64,000 nucleotides of DNA, taken from Papaver somniferum (Eukaryota > Streptophyta > Magnoliopsida > Ranunculales > Papaveraceae). Under the pieces are notes generated by a model. The model was not told the DNA's origin. It made no database searches and was given only the letters and a program-made list of their open reading frames with translations. The translations under genes were made by a program, and so were the position numbers. The DNA lies in NCBI RefSeq assembly GCF_003573695.1, contig NC_039362.1, forward strand, positions 173,423,690 through 173,487,689, written 5' to 3'. Below are positions 22,459 through 33,360 of the stretch, one piece after another (positions within the stretch are counted from its first letter, which is position 1; every line of letters starts with the position of its first letter).

Positions 22459-23697
22459 TTAATCATTTCTTATGTCTGGCTGAAGACGTTAAACTTAGTA
22501 CTTCTTGGGAGGTAACCCAATCTCATGCAACACGGTAATATCTTTCCTTATCTCTTTTGCTTCAAATGGTAACAGTTTCTCCTTGTTCATGCTTTTAATT
22601 TCATCTTTAGAACATTGAGGACAATGTTAAATTTAAGTTTGGGGGTATGTGATAAACTTTTTAGTTGCAATAAATAAACTCCAGAGCCTAGAAATTTATG
22701 CCTATTAAGGATTGCACTAACCAATCTAAGTGGATGGAAGCATTTTGGTTGTAGGAGTTGAGGAACCAATCTTATTAGATGGAAACATCTAAAGAGTCTA
22801 TTCATAAAAGCACAAAGCTCAGGTGTTAGAAATAACATGGTAGTTTCGCCATATCTCGTTGAGTCCTTTTCACTTCTGTTTTTAGTTTTCTTTTTAAATA
22901 TGTTTCTAAGTGATTTGGTGGGGCTCACGATTCAAGTTGTTACCAATGCTAGGGTGAATTAGAGTCATTGAGATACCATGAAAAAAAAAAAGTTGAAAAT
23001 AAAAATAAAAAATTGAGACCAGACCATTTGACCAAAAGGAATAAATTCAATAAAGTCGACCACTGGTACCCTTGTATATGCCAGTTGTGTTGACCTAGAG
23101 TTAGGTTATCGACCACTGGTTCCCTTGTATATGCCAGTGTGTTGATATTAGTCAGACTAGTACCTTAATCCATTAGGATAGGTTCATTTTGGCAGTGGCC
23201 TTCAGACAGATATGAGAAACACCGTTCACCTTAGTCAACATAGAAAACCATCTATGTTTTTCTCTATATACATCTTCTTGATCTATCCATGTGATAAGTT
23301 TGACTCCGGATATTGATGTCCATAGTGTGACTATCTGAGTAGAGCTCTGTCACTTTATATGAATTTTAGTATGCTTGAGTGCAAACTCGTGTACAACAAT
23401 TGGAATTTCGCATCAGGGTATTTCCTCCTTGTATTCAATAAGTATGCCAACCAAAGGAGATTCTTTAGTGCCTTCCGAGGTTTTGCGAAGATAGCTAGGG
23501 TCTGGAGTAAAGGTTTTCTGGGTATATCTCTGGTAAGCCCTCCCGAGACTATAACTTGGCCACTAGGGCCACCTAGGGGTTTAAAGGCTTCTTGCATATG
23601 CTAAATGCAACCGACGATGCCTGCGACAATGAGTTAGGATTTTATTTTTTAGATTTGATTTGCTCGAGGACTAGCAAATAATAAGTTTGGGGGTATT
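22459..23697 (+). other. 3' non-coding region of element A
   Basis: No gene. Module 1: hairpin AACATTG-AGGA-CAATGTT near 22611-22628, then AAGTTTGGGGG. Module 2: hairpin and AAGTTTGGGGG at about 23658-23693, just before the 3' LTR. Two 38-bp motifs near 23057 and 23110. Very similar to the same region of B. Confidence 0.65.
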
Positions 23698-25509
23698 TGA
23701 TAGACACATTTATGTGTCTATTTTGATCTCAATTATATATATTGTTAGTGCTCGATTTTGTACTTATTATGGTGTTTTATGTCTTTGTAGGTATTTTTGG
23801 GCAATAAACATTTTTGGAGAAATCGGCTCGAAAAGTTGATAAAGGCGCCCCGGAGGACACCTACTATTCGGACTCTCAGTTCGGATAAGGGGTACTTCAA
23901 TTACTAAGGGGCACCTCACTGCTATTTGTACCCCAGATATATTATTTACACCCCATGGCTATGTGCACCCCTACTCTGGTTGGGGGCATCCTATCTTCCT
24001 TGTTTGAAAATGAAGTTTTGGCGGGAGAATGAGTTACAACTGCGTAACTTTCTGGCAACAATTTGGTTGCTATTCTGTTGGACTTGTTCACAGATATGGA
24101 TCATCATGGGCTTGGTGCAATAGAGAAGGGATGGTAACGATTTATTTACGTATAAAAAAAGGGAAATATTTCGATTCGAGTGAAACAGGGAGATAGGCTT
24201 CTCGGATTTATATTTGGGAAGAACTGGAGAGATTTAATTGGATTTATTGCCATGTACTGATTGATATGACCCTGTTTTATTTATAAGGGAAGTTTTACCG
24301 AAGCAGGGAAGGTGAAGATATTCACGGGATTGTTTGGATATTTTTGGAAGAGATATACTCGGATATTTTCCGTAGTTTGATTGCTTCGGGGTACTGTTGT
24401 TGCAGCCGGTGGTGATTCTGAGGAGGAGCAATAAGAGCTCGAGTCTGTGTGACAAAGTTTGGCAGTTGATTTTCGCGACAACAAAACAGAGCATATGTTT
24501 ATCGGGTTTGTTTGGGTTGAGCAAAAAGGAAGGAAAGTACGTGAGAATAAGATAAGATATCTTCATCTCGTGATTGTAGTCTATCTATGGAGAGGATTGA
24601 ACATGTCACACTCTGTTATTACGCGTTAAAAAGAGAAACGAAAAAGGAAAGAAGCGCGACTTCCGGTGAAAGGCAGAGAGAGATTTGGAAGATGTTTTAG
24701 GGATATTTTGGATTGCTGTTGGATATAAATATCCTGTGCTAGAGTCCCAGAGAGTAATCGGGAGTTGGGGGACCGAACGGAGGTGATTGGGTAGCTGCAG
24801 GTGAAGTTGCAGAGAAGCTTGCTGCTGTTCCAGGGAAGAAGAAGAAGAACAATGCAAACCGCAGAAAAAGAAAGTCGCAGAAACCGTTAGCCAATATTTC
24901 AAATCCAATACCTTTATAACAGTTTTGTAACACTTAAGTTTGAGTTCGCAACACTTCTGCTAGGGTTTCTCTGTAACATTGGGATTTGTAACAATTATCT
25001 CTGTTAAAAACTCGCTGCACTATATTATTTTTCGATAAAAGCACCTTGTGAGCCATGTTTTCGGGTGTGTTTTTGACATGAGGAGCTAAACCCCAAAACT
25101 GGGATGACGGAGGAAGTCTTATTCACAATTGTTTGGTAACTATATTAGATTCTTTTTGACTTTTGCACTTGATTCAATTGATTTATGATTTTCACTAATT
25201 AGTTGTGATTTCGTTTGATGGTGTATGCTTAGACGTAAGAGATTTTGATATACCATACTTGTGATTTACATCTAATGTTTTAGAAATCTACCTTGGCAAA
25301 TAAATAGAGTCCATAAAAGAGCTAGAATTGTTATGAGTCATTATATGAACCAATTGAATGTGATTAATGGTGGAATCCGAAGTCTTAGTGTCTCTCGTTA
25401 TCGTGACAATTCTGTGAATATATTTTATTTGTTTTTATTTTTAAGTCTGAAATTGAGTCTACACAAGTCCGAGTTGAACGAACTTTACTACCACTTAAAA
25501 ACTACATCA
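23698..25509 (+). repeat. 3' LTR of element A
   Basis: Complete copy of 1,812 bp from TGATAG to ACATCA. It is the likely donor for the converted start of the element B 3' LTR. Confidence 0.9.
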
Positions 25510-25849
25510 CTTATCCCTTTTCTACGGACTTGTGATTGTTTTTCTCACTAGTCTTGCAGGTTTCAATCTTTAATTTTTTATCTTTTCATTTTTAGGTGTT
25601 CTGATGGTGTGCAAATGTTGTCTGGTTCTTATTCTAGTACTAGTTTATATTGTTTCTTAAATCTGTTTGTTAAAACACCACAGCTTAGTTATTTGGTCCA
25701 ATTTTACAGAGTTTAGACCAACCTGCTAATCTGGGATTGATCGCAAGATGTAATATCCACAAGCACTTACATCAGAAGGTGAACATTCTTTTCTACTGTT
25801 TTAGGTTTTAACTTAGATCCTGATATATTCTGTTTTTGTTGTATGATAG
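25510..25849 (+). other. Host sequence 3' of element A
   Basis: Nothing certain. 25710-25778 is open between a TTTTACAG acceptor and an AAG|GTGAAC donor (reads SLDQPANLGLIARC...), so it may be an exon, but it does not join in frame with the next candidate exon. Confidence 0.25.
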
Positions 25850-25857
25850 CAGGATTC

Positions 25858-26670
25858 ATGGAAATAAGATCAACCCAGGAGTTGCCGGAACTTCAGTCAA
25901 TAATTCGGGTAATGAGGACCCTACTCCGGTTGTATCAAAAACTTCATTTTCCTGTAGCCCACCATGTTATTGAGATGGTAAAACCATGATTAATGTATTT
26001 CCAACGCCATCCTAGCTAGTAAATCAACATACAAATGCAATTCAAAACCATGATTGATGTATTTCCAACACCATCCTTAACAATTACAAGTTATCCCAGC
26101 ATAATGATATCTCCTCTCAGTATTTTTCACTTATTTCTACCATTTGGTGAGGGTACATCCCGTTTCTCACACCTTAACCATTTCTCAGGTTTAATTGCTT
26201 TACTTTTATCTTTTCTCTGATTTAGAGTTTCTAGTGGTGTACAAATTATATGTTTGGTGGTCTAATTCTCTGATTTTCATTTTGGTTTCAGCCTCACCAT
26301 CTTTTACTTCAGGATCTTCTTACCTTGAACATTTGCTGTAGACGCTTTACACTACTCTGATTGTTAAATGTATAGTAATATATTTTATTTCAATTTTTGA
26401 CAGCACGTTGCTATCCAACAAGTTCTGGGCTCGGCTTGGAAAGACACTTCTCTCGCTGTTTATGTGGAAGGTCTTTTAAAGAATTTTTCTGTTCCTCGGT
26501 CGGACTATGGGGTGAGGGAGATTCATTTCATTGTAGAACTTCCGGTGGTGTATAAATTTTGTTTTGTGGGTTTCATTCTCTAATGGGTTTTTATCTTTTG
26601 ATTTTCATTCTTGTTTCAGCGTCAGCTTCTTCTTGTCAATCGCCACCATTCTTCTCTTGATGAAACTTAA
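25858..26670 (+). CDS. Putative small three-exon host gene, unrecognised
   Basis: Three open stretches join in phase through GT/AG sites. 25858-25977 starts with ATG and reads MEIRSTQELPELQSIIRVMR..., ending GAGATG|GTAAA. 26404-26511 lies after TTGACAG and reads HVAIQQVLGSAWKDTSLAVY..., ending G|GTGAGG. 26620-26670 lies after TTTCAG and reads RQLLLVNRHHSSLDET before TAA. The sum is about 93 codons. No family is recognised. Related intron-like sequence recurs around 25600, 26230 and 26540, which suggests internal exon/intron duplication. It could equally be a decayed gene fragment. Confidence 0.35.
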
Positions 26671-27464
26671 GAGATCAGTTGTCTACCTCCTCCTTAATAG
26701 GATCAAATTGATATTTGTCAAAACTCACGGATTTCACAAGTTCATTTATGATATGGAATGTTATTTAATTATCAGAAATCAATTTCTTGGCACTAATTTT
26801 ACATTGGCTCATCGTGTTATCACTTAATTTTGTTTTCAGTACCTTCTTCCTAAAGCAGCTGAAAACTTATCAATGTTTTATCCGATTCTAACTAAAGTTT
26901 ACAGTCTATGTATGTATGATATTAATCATCTAGCTCAACTTCTATTAAAATTACCCCATGCATTTCAGTACTTCATGTGAAAACTGGTAGATGAGTTTGT
27001 GTTTTGTTTGGTTACTGGCATGGAGGAATGTATGTATTGTCTTTCAGCGCTTGCCAATTATACAGTATGCATCCATAGTTGAGATCAAACTCATTACAAG
27101 TAAAGATTATGGATCGTTTCAAAATAAACGAGTTAAAGTAACATCATTGTAGGAATTTATCTATCAAAATGTTGTTTTCTCAATCCTGTGTAAACGAAAG
27201 AAAAGCATTTCATTTCATTTGTTTCTTTTAAAGCCAGACATTTTAAAAAGGATACGTGACACCCGCTGATAGGCTAACATGCCGAAATGTTTCTTCTCAG
27301 CTCTCTCAGTGGTATTCTCAAAGTAGGGAGTAAAACCCTTTCTGGCAGAATACATGCATGATCCATCAGTCCTGCAGTTATTTGAGAAGTAGTTTTACGT
27401 GCCTCTTGCCATACATGTACTGCTACTCTGCAGTAGTGCTTCCAAGCCGCAATACTTGGCTATT
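26671..27464. other. Host intergenic sequence up to the LINE insertion site
   Basis: Mostly AT-rich with no gene recognised. 26839-26985 is open after a TTTTCAG (YLLPKAAENLSM...), but there is no other support. The last 12 bases (27453-27464, TACTTGGCTATT) are the left copy of the LINE target duplication. Confidence 0.35.
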
Positions 27465-27484
27465 GTTTTTCTTTGACAAGAAAG

Positions 27485-27979
27485 TGTTAGAAGTTGTCGA
27501 TGTTTTCAGAAGGTTCAGAATATTCTAGAATTATCCAGGTGTTTCCTGATTTTGGTATAGCTAGAGGTTTCCTATTTTGGTTAAACTCAAAGTTTCATAT
27601 TTTGGTTAAACTCTAGGTTTACTTGGAAGACAAGTTTGTAATCTATATAATAGGCTACAAGTCTTAGGGACATACATACAACACAGTTTAGAGAAGAATT
27701 CTCATAATTAGAGAATTTTAGGGTTTAGAACATTTGTTCATAGAGAATTAGTTTGGTGTTTGTGAACAACAACTTGCTGCTCATAGTTGTGCTTTAATTC
27801 TCTATAATTTGTTCTATAATAAGAGTTGATCGTAGCTGTTTGTGGACGTAGGCATATTGCCGAACCACGTTAAATTTAGTGTCTTTCTTGTTTCGTTTAG
27901 TGCATCTAGTTTCTGTTTTCTTTTGTTCTATATTGATCCAAAGAACTATTAGTGTCTTGTGGAGGTCTTAATCCTAACA
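27485..27979 (+). repeat. 5' LTR of element E
   Basis: 495 bp, TGTTAG...CCTAACA, with a diverged partner at 40662-41150. A canonical copia TGGTATCAGAGC primer site is not visible downstream; the sequence there is TGGTGCGGTAAGGG. Confidence 0.9.
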
Positions 27980-28022
27980 AGTGGTGCGGTAAGGGTGGAG
28001 AGGATCATAGTTAGAAGTGAAG

Positions 28023-28549
28023 ATGTCTAGGTCTACATCAAGTGGATTTTCGATGGTGCATGGATTTGATATTATCAAGTTCATTGGGAAGAATAATTTC
28101 CCATCATGGAAAACTGATGTAAAATATATTCTTGTTAGTATGAAACAAATCAAAGCAATCAAGGCGAAGCCAGCACCGTTTCCAAAGGATTGGACTGATG
28201 AAAAGTGGGTTGACCTTTATTCAGAGGCGTGTTCAACTGTTCGTTTATGTTTGTCAAGGGATATCGCTCATAAATTTTCGAGTGAAACCTATGCAAAGAT
28301 GTCGTGAGAGAATTTAGAGAAGCTCTACTTGCAAAAGGATTTGACTTCGGAACTTTACTTGAAGCGTAGACTCCATGCCTTTAGGATGTCTTCGAGTAAA
28401 TCTATGATTGATCATATTAATGAGTTTAATAAGATCTGTTCTGGTTTGTCTAATATCAGTGTCAATATCTCTGATAGGATAAATCCATCATATTATTATG
28501 TTCTTTGCCTCCATCGTATGATACTTTCGTTGACTATTTGCTGAGTGGG
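28023..28549 (+). pseudogene. Element E gag, N-terminal part
   Basis: ATG at 28023 after GAAG. It reads copia-type Gag (UBN2 family): FIGKNNFPSWKTDVKYILVS, then WVDLYSEACSTVRLCLSRD. TGA at 28305-28307 replaces an expected Trp before ENLEKLY. Reading continues with LHAFRMSSSKSMIDHINEFN, then shifts frame near 28480 to ILLCSLPPSYDTFVDYLLSG. It is cut by element D exactly there and continues at 37317. Confidence 0.85.
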
Positions 28550-29137
28550 TGCTGATGGTGGTTTTTAGCTTAGGGTTAAAATCGTAAAACCTTGAATCAG
28601 ATGTGACGACACTCTACAAGGAAGCGGTGATGCGAGTACTAAACCTCTCCATCGACATATTTATTGAGCCGCTCAATACACTTTTATCCGCACACTACAT
28701 TCTGTAGATAAAGATTTTTGTATGGCATCATACAAAATCCAGGTAATTATTGTGATAACTCACAAAGAACTCATAAACCCAACTAATTTGCAAATTACAG
28801 TTTCGCGCCCCGCGCAGTATACTGGACCCCGTTGGTCGAAACCATGCTTAAACAAGCTAGGCAACCGAATCCACCACAGCGCGCTAATAGTGCAGCCGCG
28901 CCCTAGCATATCGGCCCTCTTTCCGTTGACCAATCAGGTCGCTCCGAATCCTCCACCGCGCGTTGGAAGTATGGCCACGTCCTAGCATGCTGCCCCCACT
29001 TCCCGTCAACCAATCGGGTTGCTCCAAAACTTGCCACGACCTCAAAAAGGTCGCCATACTAAGTTGGCTTCCCAAAACATGCCAGCTTCCCAAAAAACAT
29101 GCTAGCTTCCCAAAAAACGCCAGCATGCCGCACGCGC

Positions 29138-29522
29138 ATGCCAGGCGCGCATGCCAGACGCGCTTATCAGGCACGCATGCCAGACGCGCTCACCAGACGC
29201 GCATCCCAGACGCGCTCACCAGACACGCTCGCCAGACGCGCATGCCAGACGCGCTCGCCAGACGCGCATGACAGACGCGCTCGCCAGACGCGCATGCCAG
29301 ACGCGCTCGCCAGACGTGCATGCCAGGCGCGCTTACCAGACGCGCATCCCAGACGCGCTCACCAGACACGCTCGCCAGACGCGCATGCCAGACGCGCATG
29401 CCAGACACGCTCGCCAGACGCGCATGCCAGACGCGCTCGCCAGACGCGCTCGCCAGACGTGCATGCCAGGCGCGCTTACCAGACGCGCATGCCAGACGCG
29501 CTTACCAGACGCGCATGCCAAA
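29138..29522. repeat. CpG-rich 13-bp minisatellite in the D 5' LTR
   Basis: Roughly 29 units of CCAGACGCGC(A/T)(T/C)G and variants, often alternating CATG and CTCG ends, giving a 26-bp higher order. Because 13 is not a multiple of 3, it creates long false ORFs in several frames on both strands (Arg/Thr/Pro/Asp/Ala repeats). Confidence 0.9.
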
Positions 29523-29570
29523 AAGCATGCGCAAGCCGCCATCCACGCTACCACGCCTCTGGCCACCAAC

Positions 29571-29798
29571 GGAAGGTAGCCATAATCAATGGCTACCCTT
29601 CCTCATGATGTGCAGATCTCAGCCGTACAAGTTCGCCACCAAGCCTGTGGCAACTTTTGGCCGCAATGCCAAATTCCACCAACTTTTGTGTCAAACCCTA
29701 TTTGGCCACGCCAAAGGCATGCGCAAGCCATGCAGGAACCACGGCCTCCGCCACTGGCTGCCAAACGGAAGGTAGCCGCGATTAACGGCTACCCTTCC
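29571..29798. repeat. Twin long hairpins in the D 5' LTR
   Basis: 29571-29602 and 29767-29798 are each GGAAGGTAGCC, a short loop, then GGCTACCCTTCC. The inner pairs are AT/AT in the first and G/C in the second, so pairing is kept while sequence changes. Copies in the 3' LTR lie at 36335-36366 and 36528-36559. Confidence 0.7.
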
Positions 29799-30549
29799 TC
29801 CTGAGATGCAAAATCTCGGCCGTCAAAGGTCGTCACTGAACCGGCAATACTCTCTATCTTAACTTTACACACATAGCAATATGCTACACGTTTTCCAATG
29901 AAAACACTCGAGACATCAAAACATGTCACAAACTGGGGGATGTTCATCAGGGTATTAGTCTGGCGATTTACAGCGTGCGGAGTGCAGTACGCCCGTTAGA
30001 AGAAAGTTTCATAAGAGTGAGGCGGTTAGTAATGGCAAGAAATAAGTGGTGAAACGCATCTTCATTATGGAAACATCAATTCCAGGCGTTACCCGTTACC
30101 ACTTTTCCACCACTCAACCGCTTCCACTTCTTACGAGGCCAGGGTACGTTTTATTACGACTTGTATAAATAGGTTTCACCTATTTCCACCAAAGAACAAG
30201 TTTTGGTCAGGAGAACAATACACATCCATAAATCAGCTGATAGCTTTCCATTCAGCTCGCCAGTTCAACTTTCGGATACAAGTCGCAAAACACCCACACT
30301 TCCAGAATCAACTATTCTGGCCTCAACCCTTTCTTCGCTTCCCTCCCTAAGACCAACCCTTCTCCTTCACTTTGTGACCGAAGCAAGCCTGGAACGACCA
30401 TTTCTTGGTTTAGTCCAGGATTGTACGATTGATCTCTCGAATCAAAAGTACTCCCGTGCAGTACATTGTTTTGGGTATAGATTTGTTTCTCACCCGCACT
30501 CACACGAAATTACCAAAATCAGCAGAAACGGTTTTCACCCACAAACAAT

Positions 30550-30567
30550 TGGCGACCACAGTGGGAG
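30550..30567 (+). other. Primer binding site of element D
   Basis: TGGCGACCACAGTGGGAG, 2 nt after the LTR end. It begins TGG as expected, but the tRNA was not identified. Confidence 0.65.
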
Positions 30568-30633
30568 ATTAATCTCTCGGTTACAATATCAATTTCCAAT
30601 TCCCGATTTCATTTTTTCAATCTCGATCTCGAG

Positions 30634-31864
30634 ATGGTAGAACTCAGGTTAGGATCAGCAACAAACCCTGAGAACACTGGCGCCGAAATTATTCTCGGTG
30701 TTAACATTTCTCCCAGTGGTGCTAATACGCCATCTGTCAACACCAGCGACATGGAGAATGTTCCTTCAGGTGTTACACCTTCAATCACAAGAGCCAGAGC
30801 TGCTGCCGCCGCTCCCAATGCTTCATCAAGTATGACACCTCCAACTGTTACCAGAACTGCAGCTACTCCGCTGTCAGGACGAGAAACTAGAGGAGCCAGA
30901 GGGAGCCGACCCTACATTACTATTGCTGATTTGATGAAAAGGCAGGAGGTTCTGGCCAGGGCCCAGAAAAACATGGCCTCAACCCAGAAGGAGGTGCTTG
31001 CTTTTCTCAGGACACTGACAGAGCGTCTACCACAAGAATTACGCCAGCCAGAGCCAATGAGGAACACATCCAATACCCCTAACGCTAGCACCTCAACAGG
31101 GCACACTTTTGTACACGAAGAGACTCGCCAGGAAACTTCAGCGGAAATAAATCAACCGCCCAATTTTATCACGAGATAAGATTTGAAACGACTTCTCCGA
31201 AACCGAGACAAAAGCGACTTCATGGACATGCATCAACATCAGCCCCCGTATCCTCCTAATGTACAAAGAATTCCTTTTCCAAGGGGGTACTCTTCCCCTC
31301 AATTCTCTATGTACGATGGTACTGGAAATGCGCGTGAACATGTCTCTCGATTCTTGGAGTCCCTGGGGGAACACGAATATAATCACATTCTCCGTTTGAA
31401 GGAATTTTCGAAATCACTTACTAGAAGAGCATACACATGGTACAACAACATTACGCCAGGCAGCATCTCCAACTGGTCTGACATGGTTGCAGCTTTCTAC
31501 AAGAAATACTTCTTTGTGTCCGAGCAAATTACCATCTCGGATCTAGGAAGGATGTTTCAACGAAACAACAAACATCTGAATGATTTTGTCAAAAGATTCA
31601 GAACTGAAGCGCTCGATTGTCATGACCCAAACGTGATCGAACAATAATTGGTGGACTCCTGTATCAATGGCATGATTCCCATCTACCGCGCCTTACTAGA
31701 GAATCTGCGATTCCAAACATTCTCTGAGCTTCATGAAGCCGCAAAACAGTCAGCCACAACAGAAACAACGTTGTTGGAAAGAACCAGGCCAACAAGAAGC
31801 GAGGACGTACGCGAAACTCGAGGAAATAGACGCCTCATCAATAAGCAATACAACACTGTCCTTC
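30634..31864 (+). pseudogene. Element D gag
   Basis: ATG at 30634. The N-terminal 100 residues are Ser/Thr/Ala/Pro-rich, then comes a helical stretch MKRQEVLARAQKNMASTQKE. After TAA at 31177-31179 the same frame continues with the retrotransposon Gag domain: FPRGYSSPQFSMYDGTGNAREHVSRFLE and TRRAYTWYNNITPGSISNWSDM. A second in-frame TAA lies at 31645-31647, before LVDSCINGMIPIYRALLENL. The frame shifts near 31865 into the protease ORF. This domain order is usual for the Tat/Athila side of Ty3/gypsy. It is not functional as it stands. Confidence 0.88.
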
Positions 31865-31868
31865 CTCT

Positions 31869-32921
31869 GTGAGCGTGGTATACGAAGGAGGAAAAAGGAA
31901 GGCTCCAACAGGAGAATGGCCATCCAAGCGCGTAGCGCCAGCACGACAGGCATCTCCGCCACAGAAGACCACCGCTAAAGCTCTCATGCGACATCAAGAG
32001 GATGGAGAAAATGTCTTGAATTTTCCGTTCCCAATCAAAGAAGTGATTGAACTCTTGGAAGTATGGATCCAAGACGACGCCATCAGACTACCTTCTATCA
32101 GGCGCCCACCAACCGAAGCGGAAATGGCGAACCCCAAATATTGCCGCTACCACAGATTTGTCCACCACCCGACCAGTGACTGCAACAAGCTGAAGCATAT
32201 CTTCAAAGAAAAGATAGAAGCATGGGAACTTCGACTAGACAATGAAAGAGTGCACAGAGATCCACTTTCAGTCAGGAGTTGCATGGTCTCTTGGGACTCC
32301 GTACATGAAATTGTGCAATCCATGATGCAACATGTGTGCAAAATTCTATACCTCTCCAAGGAACATCGTCAATACATCCTCACAACCATTAATTGTGTTG
32401 TATCGGGAAAGCGACTCTTTCCTACTGAAGAAACCACACCAGAACCCCAAACTCTCTCAGGAAGCGGTGATGGAAAATACAACTGGAGACTTCTGACCAC
32501 GGTTCATCTGAGGAACGCCAAGCTCGATAACACATTCATCGACGTGGCTTCTAACTTCAACATCATTACCGTCAAAACTCTGAGAGCTGCGGGAGTTTTG
32601 AAGCGGGAGGCTACCCATTCCCCAACCACGGTCAAAAACTTGGACGGAGAGGCGATAGACGCGTATGGCTACATCAATCTTGAAATCAAGGTGGGAGACA
32701 CTCTAACACATGGAAAATTCTACATTGTCAAAGAATTCTCAATCTATGACATGATTCTGGGGCGTACGTGGGTACACGGTAACAAAGCGAAGTTAGGGGT
32801 ATCCCCTCTGCCGATGTCGATACCCGAAAAAATTTCCAACAAGCCGTCCAACTTTGAAGATTACACGCTGCCATATCAACAACTTAACAATGTAACTCAA
32901 TTGCCTGGAGAAAGCCCGTAG
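31869..32921 (+). pseudogene. Element D zinc motif and retropepsin-like region
   Basis: Open for 350 codons. YCRYHRFVHHPTSDCNKLK (about 32140-32196) matches the Cys/His motif typical of this gypsy group. From about 32490 the aspartic protease-like domain follows: LRNAKLDNTFIDVASNFNII and a late YDMILGRTWVH, the conserved 'ILGR.W' end of retropepsins. The catalytic Asp-(Thr/Ser/Gly)-Gly triplet reads Asp-Val-Ala, so activity is doubtful. The frame ends at 32919 with TAG, where reverse transcriptase should begin. Confidence 0.85.
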
Positions 32922-33360
32922 ACGTTCATCCGCCGATTCCGAACACAAGTAAGTCTGGTTAAACAACCCTTTCTTCACCCAGTCACCTCTCCTCTCGGCC
33001 AAGCATGGGGACTCGGTCCGATTACCAACCCAGGCATCATTAAGAGATGTGAATGGGATGTTGGGCCTTTCAAGTACTTTGTCAAAAATTTGGAAGTTGT
33101 CACAGCCAAACATGACGAGTTCAATCAAGTGGTTGCGCAACACTCCAACCCATTTCAAATTGGAGATGTAGTAGTAAAGATGACCTCGTTTCAAGTTGGG
33201 AACATAATAGTAAAGATGGCCACTAGACCCGGTCCGCCTAAAGAAAAGGAAGATGAGCCATATCTGGTGGAAAATGTTATCTTGGGTGGTTACTGCAAGA
33301 TCATCAATACCTACAAATTGTAAGGTGTCACGATTCACTCGCGATGGCTCAAACCCTTCA
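32922..33360 (+). pseudogene. Element D integrase C-terminal remnant
   Basis: FKYFVKNLEVVTAKHDEFNQ, then IGDVVVKM, DEPYLVENVILGGYCKI and, in a shifted frame, IHSRWLKPFN. These fit the last 80 residues of a gypsy integrase or pol polyprotein. The junction at about 32920-33050 marks a large deletion of reverse transcriptase, RNase H and the integrase core. A 20-residue duplication with variation (QIGDVVVKM / QVGNIIVKM) is also visible. Confidence 0.65.

Larger units (their letters stand above)
3951..25509 (+). mobile_element. Element A: non-autonomous LTR retrotransposon (outer shell of a triple nest)
   Basis: The 5' LTR is 3951-5725 (first 30 or so bases lost) and the 3' LTR is 23698-25509. 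A primer binding site follows the 5' LTR and a purine-rich tract precedes the 3' LTR. The internal region is split at 6477/21039 by element B. Without B, the internal region encodes one ORF of roughly 540 codons and nothing resembling protease, reverse transcriptase or integrase. The 5' flank is lost, so no target duplication can be checked. The two LTRs differ by scattered substitutions and a deletion near 4055, so A is older than B and C. Confidence 0.88.
28550..30547 (+). repeat. 5' LTR of element D
   Basis: 1,998 bp, TGCTGATGG...CACAAACA. Contains a GC-rich minisatellite (29120-29520) and two GGAAGGTAGCC hairpins. It lacks about 190 bp present in the 3' LTR around 35600-35790. Confidence 0.88.

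Noticed and set aside
25858..25977. Histone H3/CENH3-like exon
   Set aside because: A first impression from ELPELQSIIRVMRTLLR. The order of basic and hydrophobic residues does not match the histone fold consensus.
28963..29775. Several long ORFs on both strands rich in Arg-Thr-Pro-Asp-Ala repeats
   Set aside because: They are by-products of the 13-bp minisatellite in the element D LTR, which is open in several frames because stop codons are rare in its unit.
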